In this document: one piece after another, positions 39,030 to 51,000 of the stretch
How the letters are laid out: each line of letters begins with the position of its first letter
Position numbering within the stretch: the stretch's first letter is position 1
DNA from: Leptopterna dolabrata
Lineage: Eukaryota; Arthropoda; Insecta; Hemiptera; Miridae
Direction of reading: 5' to 3'
Assembly (NCBI GenBank): GCA_954871275.1
Contig: OX940990.1
Location: 4,386,128-4,450,127, forward strand
DNA length: 64,000 nt
Program-made: the position numbers and the translations under genes
Notes under the pieces: model-generated
What the model saw: only the letters and a program-made list of their open reading frames with translations
The model's database searches: none
Told to the model about the DNA's origin: nothing

Positions 39030-42000
39030 TTATATATTTATATATTTATATATATATTTATATATTTATATATGTATGTGTCATTCCAGACGATAACTCT
39101 CGAAAGAATTGAGATAAAAAGTTCAAATTTGCACGAAAAATCTGTCTTGGCAATCGACAGGCTAAGTTCGTAGATGGGCAGAATCGGGTCACTCTAAGGG
39201 GGAATTTTGGGGAGTTTTAGGGGGGAAAAATTACCCATAAATTCCCAAAATGAAGCAGTCTGACAAGTGACACCTCATTTTAAAGGTTTTTGTACGCTGA
39301 ACACGATGGTGAAATCAGAATTGCGATATCTCATTCCGTTCTCAAACTGGAGCACTTTGAAGATGACGGAACGTGGTTATTTCTTAAGATGTTCTTCCTG
39401 GTTCGTCTGCTCTAATCTGATAACGGAATGGGATATCGCAATTCTGACTTCACCATCGTGTTCAGCGTTGGAAAATCTACAAACCGAGGTGTTACTCGGC
39501 AAAAAATGGAACAAAAAATTTACCAATATCCAATACAATAAAGAGTAGGTAATGGATACGTAACATACGTACTGTACGTATGTTTGATAAGTAACTGTAC
39601 GTATATTGTAGTACCAATACTACAATATACGTACATACTTGAATACCTATAATTACCCAATAAGTTTAAGATTGCCCATATTTGAATGGGATATTCCAAA
39701 CATCACATTTTACATAAAATCAGTTATTTCTTCGAAAATTCGCTCTTATAGCCATGCTGCATGACTGTGGTTTTTTTTTGGTTTATTATTCTGTGAATAA
39801 TATCACCTGTGTATTCGCTGAGCAAAAAATTTGTATAACACCCCCTCAACTTTTTTTTTTCCGTTTCAAGGTGCGTAGATTCCAAAAATTCAATGCCTGT
39901 CCTCCGTATCCATTCATATCTACTTTATTTTCGGTCTAAAAAATTCGTTCTTTCGCACACAGGCTCCATTTAGGCCCTAGAACTGAAAATGGGACAGAAA
40001 ATGGGTGTAAAAATGGGATGTAAAACTGGTGTGAAAATGAGCAGAAAGTGGGTGTAAAAATGGGGTTTAAAGCGGGTGTTAAAATGAGCGGAGTCGAGTA
40101 ACGGCGCGCAGTGGGACAGAAATTTTGGTTTATTGTTCTGTGAATAATACACCTATTTATTCGCTGAACAAATAATTTTTATAACCCCCCCCCCCCCCCC
40201 TAAAAATTTTTTCTTTTACGTTTCAGGGTAGATCCGAAAAATGCAATGTCCGTCTGCCGTATCCATCCATATCTTCTTCATTTTCGGTCTAAAAAATTTT
40301 TCTTTCGTACACAGGCTCCATTTGGGCCCTAGTTGTGTCCCGAAACTTTGCATCTCGATCGGAATATACTCAGGGGTGTTATGGGTGATAAATTGGTGTA
40401 AAAATTTTGTTTAAAAATAAGCGGAAAATGTGTGTAAAAGTGGGGTTTAAAAGATGGGTGAAAAATTGGTGTAAAAAGCGGGGTGTAAAAAATGAGCGGA
40501 AAATTGTCTTAAAAAGTGGGTTAAAAATGAGGTGTAAAAATGAGCGGAATTGACTAACGGCGCGCAGTGGGACAGAAAGTGGTAATTTTTTTGTTTATTA
40601 TTCTGTGAATAATACACCTATGTATTCGCTGAGCAAAAAATGTATATGGCACGCCCCTCAAAATTTTTTTCTTTTACGTTTCAAGGTGCAAAGATTCCAA
40701 ACATTCAATGTCTGTCTGCCGTATCCATTCATATCTGCTTCACTTTCGGTATAAAAAATCCGTTCTTTCGCACACAGGCTCCGTTGGGGCCCTAGTTGTG
40801 TCCCGAAACTTTGAAGCCCAATCGGAATATACCCAAGGGTGTTATGGGTGAAAAATGGGTGTACAACTTTTTTTTTGGTGTTTTAGTTACATGAGCGTGT
40901 GAGATATCGTTTTCCATGTTTTTTTTAGGACGATGAGTCTTTTGACCAAAGAGTGGACAAATTGAGGTTGTAACAAAGTTTAAGCCTTAAATTTACGTTA
41001 AATTTTGGTCTATAATCGTCGTTCTTCCGCACACAGCTGTTATCTGTAACGGCAGAAGTGTGATCTGTAACAGAAGGGTGTTCTGTACGAAATAATAAAC
41101 TGTTGTGCAGGGATTTTCAGCGTTTTTTTTTTCTTAAATCTAGGGATGAATTCCTCTGAAATGGATTTGCATATTTAAAAAAATTTCAAAAATGTACGTT
41201 CTGAAAATTTTGAACTCATTGCAATAGCTTCGTTTTCTTTGAAAATTCGCTAAATTTAATACCCCATTAATAATCCCAATTATTAATAATTACCCATTAA
41301 TTAATAATAATTAATGGGCGATTAATTACCCATTAATCGTCAAAATACGTAGCGAACAAGCTGGCTGCCCCTTTTCAGTTAGGTACCTACCGGTTTTGCA
41401 CACCCTTCTGACAATATTCCGACATAGGTGCACATGTAATAGAAATAATGCGATCATTTAGAGCTTCATAACTGAATTTCGCTATGAAATCATGACTCAT
41501 CGCCCGGTTAATAACCTTACCTAATTTCCGTGAATGAGCAGTATCAACGAAACTGAGTGTTTTTCGTCTGTAATGACACCCCCACGGTCAGCAGGGTATT
41601 CTTAGATCTTTTCTCTGAGTTTCTATTCGTGGGCTGTCGAGTTAATTTCGGAACTCGCTTCTCTGTCGAGATGCACTTTTTTGAATGCCAACACCCGCAA
41701 CACTGCCCTTGTACGGCCCAAATACTCCATAGACTAACAACGAGTCTCAAAAATAATAAAAGTTGAATAAAAGTAAAATACACTGCCAAGTACATGGCAC
41801 AGAAGCTTCCGGGTGGCCTTCACAGTATGTCACCATTAAATTTTCATACATAAAGATTCAGATTAACTAACATAAAGATTCAGATTAATTAACGGAATTT
41901 TAACTGTTATTTAGTAATAAGGGTAGGTACCTACCTAATTCGAAGTTAGTGTTCATGTTTGATAAAGTAATTAGTCCACGCATAGAACTGAGAACGCCCC

Positions 42001-45000
42001 CCCCCCCCCTATCAAATCCCCCCCAAACCCCCCCCCCCTCCCACCCCCTATCAAATTCCCCCCCCCCCCCTCCCTTCCCCCCTTTCCTTCCCAATTTCCT
42101 CCCTTTGAGTCCCTATCAAATTTCAACTTCCTCGGGTGAACAGGAGAGAATTTAGCACATCAGCTGGGAGGGGACCTTACCCGCATCATCCCTGAAAATC
42201 TGACCAAAATCCGTTCAAAATTGATGGAGTTATGACCGTAACAAGAAAATCTCGTTAGCGTCTGCGCAGAGGCTACCGTTGATTAGATCACGATGAAACT
42301 GATAGGGGGCCATCTAGCGCTAAACCCGCACAATTCCTGAAAATTTGATTGAAATCTGATCAAAATTGTGGAAGTTATGGTTGTGGCAAGAAAATGTGGA
42401 CAGACAGACGGACAGACAGACAGACACGAAACCAAATTTGTTCAGGAGGCCCTGAAACGCAAAATGCAAGTGGAAATTTTGATTTTGGAGCGCACAAAAT
42501 TTTTCATTTCGAAAGTGAAAACAAAGCTTCCCCTGCCTTGCAGAATCGGAAGCAAAAATGAATAGGTAGGTAGGTACATGTAGTTTTAAAAGCGAATAGC
42601 GCCCCCCGTTTCGTACCGGTTCGGGGGTAAAATGCTAGTCATCCAGCATGGTCATACGAGTAAATTTTTAAATTTGGCGACTTTCAGATGTATTTGACGC
42701 ATTTTTGGCGATTTTGGACCCCCCCCCCCCCTCTCCCTGAAATTCGAGGAAAGGCCGTTTTTTGACGGCAGAAACAGCGTTTCGTGCCTCGGGTCTCCAT
42801 TCCCCTACCAATGTACGTGAAATTCCATCAATATCTGTTGCCTTTAGCTTTAATTACCGACTTTTGTACCCCTCCACTCAGATTTGGCCCATCAAGGAAA
42901 GACCATTTTCAACTGCAAAAAGTGTTTTCACGCCTCAAGTCGCCATTCCTGTACCACTTTTGGTTAATTCCCATCAATTTCTGTTAACTTTTTAGCCACA
43001 GCTACAGATTTTTAGCGATTCGTTACCCACTTTTGACACACTTTTTTTGGTTTATTATTCTGTGAATAATACACCTATGTATTCGCTCAGCAAAACATTT
43101 TTATAACACCCCCTCAAAATTTTTTCTTTTCCGTTTCAAGGTGCGCAGATTCAAAAAATGCAATGTCCGTCCGCCGTCCGCCGTCCGCCGTATCACGTGT
43201 ACAGGCTTCATTTTCGGTCTAAAAAAGTCGTTCTTTCGCACACACGCTCTATTTGGGCCCTAGTTGTGTCCCGAAACTTTTCAGCCCGATCGGAATATAA
43301 CCAGGGGTGTTATGAGTGAAAATGTGTATAAAAATAGGTACTTTTTGCGTTTTAACAACATGTTAGTAACATGAGCTTTTGAGGTATCTTTTTCCATGTT
43401 TTTGAGGACGAGAAGACCGAATATGAAGTCGATTTTGACCAAAGACGCGGAAATTGAGGTTTTACCAAAGGTTCAGCTCCCAAAATTGGTTTTTTATGAG
43501 TCAAAAACCTGGAAAACTGTCCTGAAATCACCATCAATGTGTACAATAACATTGGAAAAGTGTAAACAGGTGAATCAAGACCATTAAATGCCACTACCAA
43601 TGATCAAAGATGATTTAAAAAAAAAAAAAAAAAAAAGCGTACCTATTTCATGTTTTGGGGCCAAAATTGGTGGAAATCATCAGAAATAGCTATTTCAATC
43701 ATTCCACATGAAAGAAACAATACATTTAACAGCCAACAAAAATCTCTAGAACTCCAATAGAATAATAAACCCATGTGACAAGGACTTTGCAGCGTTTTTT
43801 TTTTAAGCAGTGTTTCCAACAATGGAAACATTCTACTAGGGAATATTTACTGAATTTTCGTTCATCTTGGGAATTTTCGTTCTTGTGCCACTCCAGGCGG
43901 TTGCTAGGGTTGCGACATATCTCGCAAAAACCCCTTTACTTCTCAATGATGTCCAAGCGGTGTGTTACAATTCCTTAGGGAAATTCAGGTTGGAAGCTCA
44001 AAATGTACACTACAAACCTATTCTGACCATCGCTGATTTTGGGCCACCCAAAAAATCAGATCGGACCCTCCTGTAGACTAAGGAAAGACCATTTCGACTA
44101 CAGAAACTGTTTTCATGCCTCGAGTCGCCATTCCTACGCCACTTTTGGTTAATTTCCGCCGATTTCTGTTACCCCTTCAGCCAAAATCTACCGATTTTTA
44201 ACCGATTTCAACCACATTTTTGGAAAACGAATGTTAGTCTATGAAGGAGTTTTTGTTCGTGTAACACCAGACTGTTGCTAGGGTTGCGACATATCTCACA
44301 AAAACCCCTCCTTTACTTCTCTATGATGTCCAAGCGGTGTGTTACAATTCCTTAGGGAAATTCAAATTTGAAGCCCAAAAATGTACACTTTATAAATCTG
44401 TTCTGACCATCATTGATTTCGGGTCCCTCAAAATCAGATTTACCCTCCTGTAGACTAAGGAAAGACCTATTTCAACGATAGGAACTGTTTTCATGCCTCG
44501 ATTCGCCGTTCCTATGCCATTTTTTCCGTCGATTTCTGTTACCTTCAGCCAAAATCTACGGGTTTTTAACCAATATTTTAACCACATTTTTGGAAAAAGA
44601 CCTTTAGTTTATCAATGAGTTTTTGTTCATGTAACACCAGACTGCTGTGAGGGTTGCGACATATCTCGCAAAAACCCCTTTACTTCTCAATGATGGCCAA
44701 GCGGTGTGTTACGATTCCTTAGTTAAATTCAAGTTGGAAGCTCAAAATGTACACTAAAAACCTATTCTGACCATCGCTGATTTTGGGTCACGCAAAAAAT
44801 CAGATTTGACCCTCCTGTGGACTAAGGAAAGACCTAATTATTTCGACTGTAGAAAATGTTTTCATACCTCGAGTCGCCATTCCTGTGCCACTTTTGGTTA
44901 ATTTCAGTCAATTTGTTACCTTCAACCAAAATCCACCGATTTTTAACCGATTTCAACCACATTTTTGGGAAACGAATGTTAGTCTATGAAGGAGTTTTTG

Positions 45001-48000
45001 TTCGTGTAACACCAGACAGTTGTGAGGGTTGCGACATATCTTGCAAAAACCCCTTTACTTCTCAATGATGGCCAAGCGGTGTGTTACAATTCCTTAGGGA
45101 AATTCAGGTTGGAAGCTCAAAATGTACACTACAAACCTATTCTGAACATCGCTGATTTTGGGCCACCCACAAATTCAGATTTGACCCTCCTGTAGACTAA
45201 GGAAAGACCATTTCGACTACAGAAAATGTTTTCATGCCTCGAGTCGCCATTCCTATGCCACTTTTGGTTAATTTCCGCCGATTTCTGTTACCCCTTCAGC
45301 CAAAATCTACCGATTTTTAACCGATTTCAACCACATTTTTGGAAAACGAATGTTAGTCTATGAAGGAGTTTTTGTTCATGTAACACCAGACAGTTGTGAG
45401 GGTTGCGACATATCTTGCAAAAACCCCTTTACTTCTCAATGATGTCCAAGCGGTGTGCTACGATTCCTTAGTTAAATTCAAGTTGGAAGCTCAAAATGTA
45501 CACTAAAAACCTATTCTGAACATCGCTGATTTTGGGCCACCCAAAAAATCAGATCTGACCCTCTAGACTAAGGAAAGACCATTTCGACTACAGAAAATGT
45601 TTTCATGCCTCAAGTCGCCATTCCTATGCCACTTTTGGTTAATTTCCGCCGATTTCTGTTAGGTACCTTCAACCAAAATCCATCGATGTTTAACCAATAT
45701 TTCAACCACATTTTTGGAAAAAGAGTCTCTCGAGGAGTTTTCACACCAGACAGTTGTGAGGGTTGCGACATATCTCGCAAAAACCCCACCTTTACTTCTC
45801 TATGATGGCCGCTCGGTGTGTTACAATTCCTTAGGGAAATTCAGGTTGGAAGCTCAAAATGTACACTACAAACCTATTCTGAACATCGCTGATTTGGGCC
45901 ACCCAAAAAATCAGATCTGACCCTCCTGTAGACTAAGGAAAGACCATTTCGACTACAGAAAATGTTTTCATGCCTCGAGTCGTCATTCCTATGCCACTTT
46001 TGGTTAATTTCCGCCGATTTCTGTTAGGTACCTTCAACCAAAATCCACCGATGTTTAACCGATATTTCAACCACATTTTTGGAAAAAGAGTCTCTCGAGG
46101 AGTTTTCACACCAGACAGTTGTGAGGGTTGCGACATATCTCGCAAAAACCCCTCCTTTACTTCTCTATGATGGCCGCTCGGTGTGTTACAATTCCTTAGG
46201 GAAATTCAGGTTGGAAGCTCAAAATGCACACTACAAACCTATTCTGAACATCGCTGATTTTGGGCCACCCAAAAAATCAGATCTGACCCTCCTGTAGACT
46301 AAGGAAAGACCATTTCGACTACAGAAAATGTTTTCATGCCTCGAGTCGCCATTCCTATGCCACTTTTGGTTAATTTCCGCCGATTTCTGTTAGGTACCTT
46401 CAACCAAAATCCATCGATGTTTAACCGATATTTCAACCACATTTTTGGAAAAAGAGTCTCTCGAGGAGTTTTCACACCAGACAGTTGTGAGGGTTGCGAC
46501 ATATCTCGCAAAAACCCCTCCTTTACTTCTCTATGATGGCCGCTCGGTGTGTTACAATTCCTTAGGGAAATTCAGGTTGGAAGCTCAAAATGTACACTAC
46601 AAACCTATTCTGAACATCGCTGATTTTGGGCCACCCAAAAAATCAGATCTGACCCTCCTGTAGACTAAGGAAAGACCATTTCGACTACAGAAACTGTTTT
46701 CATGCCTCAAGTCGCCATTCCTATGCCACTTTTGGTTAATTTCCGCCGATTTCTGTTACCTTCAACCAAAATCCACTGCTTTTTAACCGATTTCAACCAC
46801 ATTTTTGGAAAAAGAGTCTCTCGAGGAGTTTTTGTTCATATAATTATCACACCAGACTGTTGTGAGGGTTGCGACATATCTCGCAATAACCCCTTTACTT
46901 CTCTATGATGGCCGAGCGGTGTGTTACAATTCCTTAGCGAAATTCAAAGCCCAAAATGTGCCCTTTATAAATCTGTTTTGGGCCCCACAAATTCAGATTT
47001 GACCCTCCTGTAGACTAAGGAGGCCATTTCGACTACAAAAACTGTTGTCATGCCTCGAGTCGCCATTCCTACGCCACTGTTGGTTAACTTCTGTCGATTT
47101 CTGTTTACCTTCAACCGAAGTCTACTGATTTTTAACCGATATTTCAACCAGATTTTTGGAAAAAGAGCGTTAGTCTACCAAGGAGTTTTTGTTCATGTAA
47201 CACGCCAGACTGTTGACGGAAAGAAAATTGAAAAGTTGTCTGTTTTCCACTAATACACGAAAAAACGCGAAAAATACACTTTATACGGGTTTCGGTGACA
47301 AAACTATCGTCAGTAACAAACAAAACTGAGATGATAACAAACAATGACTGAGTTATTGTTCGTTACTGACGATGGTTTGATAACCAAAACCGTTATAACA
47401 GTAGTTTTCGCGTTTTTCGTGTATTAGTGGAAATGGCTCCATTTTTCTTTGAAATGAATGTGAATATCTCGCAAAACCCCATTTACCTTCTGTGTGATGG
47501 CCAGGCGGTGTGTTAAGATTCCTCAGCGAAATTCGAAGCTCAAAATGTACACTTTATTAAGTATGTTAGAATGTTGTGTACAAAAGGTATTATTCTAAAT
47601 TGGTGTCAGGAGGGTGTGCAATAGCGAAAAGGGGGAACAAAAATATGGAGTGGTGGTGGTGGTGGGGGGTTCCGGGGGTCGGTATTGTGTAGGTTGCGAC
47701 ATCCCTCGCCAAAAACCCCTTCAGTTCTCAATGTAGTCTGTTGTTAGGGAGTGGGGAAATCGACCGGTCTCCCCTCCACTCCCCTCCAACCCACCATTCA
47801 CGTGACGTCATCCGTCTGTCCCCCCCTCCGACCCCTCTCACTACCAGGTCGACCCCGCCAGTTTGGCCAACTTCACAGCATCCTGAAAACTAATCTGTAG
47901 TCGAGGGGGGGCTGAATATTCGTTCCTGTCAGGGCAAACGTGGGTAGGGACGGCAAAATTTTTGTGTAAATCGATATATCGGTTTCCCGATATATCGCAA

Positions 48001-51000
48001 GCGATGGTACAAAAATTTCTGGTGAAACATATCGATGACGATATATCGGAATTTCGATATAATTATCTCTAAATTTATATAAATCAAAACTGATGGTTAA
48101 ATGAGTGATAGAAATGTCTTACAATAAAAATAATACATTCATTCAATAACACATATGTATTTAGTAAAAGTAACAAAATAAGCCTATAACATTTTTCAGT
48201 TATTACCTAGGTTACATTAGTACAACATGATAGTATTAACTGACTATAGGCCTACGCACGCTACAATAACTGTAAAATAAAATAAAACTGAATGAAAGTC
48301 ATAATAAAATTAGTAAAATATCGGTACCTATACGCCAATCAAATCATAAGTCAAATCTAAGTGTTGAATCAGTGATCAGAACCACGAACCCACTTTTTAG
48401 AGTCGAGTGGATGTAGAATGTGTGAGTTTTTGTACATCACTGACGACGTCTACTAGGCCGATATCTCGGTTCAAAAATATCGATATTCCTGAAACGATGG
48501 TTAAAAACCTATATCGATATAGCGGAACCTAAGTAATTATCGATATTTCCGAAGTATCGATATTTTGTTGCCATCCCTAAACGTGGGGAATTCTCACCCT
48601 CCTGCGACTCGGGTTCTTTGTGATCGATTTTGATGACGTTGGTCCTTCCCTCACATCACGAACACTGCAGTTTCCCTAATGATGCACATCATAAAATCAG
48701 TATAATGATGGGTGGTCCACGTGAATTTAAGAATCGAATACCGAGTGGTCTAATGAATTTTGGTTTATTATTTTAAATAATGAACCTTTGGAATCGAGCA
48801 TAGAAAGTTTTTTTTAAAACCTCAAAATTTGATGGTTTCCGTTTCAAGGTATGTTGAATCCGAAAATGCAATAAAAAATTTTCTGTCCGTCTCCCGTACG
48901 CCGTAATTCACACTTTTCTTAGTTACCATGAACCAAAATTGACGAAATTCGGTTTAAAGGTCCCATTTGGGCTCTAGTTGGTCCTCGAAGCTCGGCGATA
49001 CTGTCAGTCATCTCTAAGGGGTGGAAAATAGGGGTTGAAATCTCCAGGACGGCGTTATCTCGAATTTTTTAACGGTTTTAAACAGTTCTCGAACTTGGGA
49101 GTTTTTTAACACCACCAGGAGCATCGTACGTTCAGCCGTTCGTACACAGTAAGGCCCAGAAGTTTGCACCGACAGGCTTCTTCAACAGGAGGGTGAATGA
49201 AATTGTATACATTCAGCCCAGATGTCATTGCTAGGGAAGCGGCAACAATTGGGAATAATTGGCCCGATATAATCATTGCTAGGGAGCACCTGATTATGTG
49301 CACGGATGTTTGTATGAAGTCGAGTTGGTTGCTCTGTGATATTATTTCATTTGATTTTGTTGGTAGGTACTTTTGAAACCTGAACAACCGTTGAAGTATT
49401 AGTGATGGGCAAATTATTACACAACGGTAAATTATTGCTCAGTGGTAAATTATTACACAACGGTTCATTATACTATCTACGTAGGAGGGGCACCTGGGGT
49501 CCTATTCACTAAAATAGATAGTGGAAAGAGATTATCTATTTTGAGTAACTCCCGGGAGAGATAGTCTCCCCCGGAGACAGTCTCTTCCAATGTCTCCGGG
49601 GTTCGTCTATTTTACAGAATAGCTCCAGAGACCTTGAGAAAGAGATATGGATCCTAATGCATGAAAATGCCATAGTTTGTGCCCACGGGAGTTCAATTCC
49701 TTAATAATGAACGCATTGGTAATATCTATTCAATGGGTACCTACCTACCTCAATCCGTACTTGGACGTTTTTACTCATGAATCGGATAAAAGTTTAAATG
49801 AAGTTGAATAAAATGCTCAATTATAAGCAGAAAAAGTCGAATTAGGGGGCTTAATGCTTAGTATTATATCTACACCTAATGAACGGCCACTGTTAGGTAG
49901 GTAGGTACCTACCTCAACCCGTACTTGGACGTTTTTACTCATGAATCAATAATATTATGTATAACTTTTTAATGAAAATTGACTTACCTTTGTGGAATGA
50001 AAAAAAAAAAAAAAAAACACGATCAAAATTACCGATGTTGTTGCGGATGAACGAGGGTATTAAAGGATTTATCACTGTCAGACAAACGAGAAATAGACTC
50101 TCTCTTTCGAGGGAAGACACCTAATTAGGTGTCTCTCTGAAAAAGATCGAAAATGCCAAGATGGCCGCCAACTCTCTCTTTTAGAAGTTACTGAATAACC
50201 CTGTCATGGATACCTACTATAAAAATCTCTTCTGCCAAAAGAGAGAGTCGGACCGAAAAGAGATGTCTCTTTCGCTTAGTGAACAGGGGGCCTATTCACT
50301 AAGCCAAAGAGACATCTCTTTCAGGTCCGACTCTCTCTTTGGGCCAAATAGATTTTTATAGTATCCATGACAGGGTTATTCAGTAACTTTTCAAAGAGAG
50401 AGTTGGCGGCCATCTTGGCATTCTCGATCTCTTTCAGAGAGACACCTAATTAGGTGTCTTCCCTCGAAAGAGAGAGTCTATTTCTCGTTTGTTTCACAGT
50501 GATCGTGTAACATCCTCCTTCATCCGTGTAATATCCTCCTTCATCCGCAACCAAATCGGTACTTTTGATCGTGTATTCTTTCATTTCATAAAGGTAAGTC
50601 AATTTAAATTAAAAATATATACATAATCATTGATTCATGAGTAAAAACGTCCAAGTACGGGTTGAGGTAGGTACCTACCTACCTAAGAGGTTCATTAGGT
50701 GTAGATATAACACAAGCATTAAAAGCCCCCTAATTCTACTTTTACTGTTTATAATTGAGACTTTTTTCAATTTCATTTAAAATTTTATCCGATTCGTGAG
50801 TAAAAACGTCCAAGTATGGATTGAGGTAGGTAGGTACCCATTGAATAGGTATTACTAAGAAATGCGTTCATTATTAAGGAATTGAACTCCCTGGGACACA
50901 AACATCTCGCACTTCATGGATACTATGGCATTTTCGTGTATTAGGATCCATATCTCTTTCTCAAGGTCTCTGGAGCTATTCTGTAAAATAGACTAACCCG

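Larger units (their letters stand above)
42700..47570. repeat. R4 array: about 366-bp tandem units, 10-12 copies
   Basis: Units start with GACTAAGGAAAGACCATTTC and hold TGCCTCGAGTCGCCATTCCT, GTTGCGACATATCTCGCAAA and CGGTGTGTTACAATTCC. Repeated starts at 45605, 45970 and 46336 give 365-366 bp. Central units are nearly identical, outer ones diverged. An R3 copy (43046-43803) and a foldback (47219-47430) are inserted in it. No coding function: frames repeat because 366 is a multiple of 3. Confidence 0.9.

Noticed and set aside
41949..42155. Proline-rich small protein
   Set aside because: Reads through a low-complexity C-rich tract on one strand and a glycine-rich shadow on the other.
45605..46663. 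Repeated 66-72-codon frames as a tandem gene family
   Set aside because: The 366-bp unit is divisible by 3, so frames recur in every unit. Stops occur within each unit and two overlapping frames are equally conserved.
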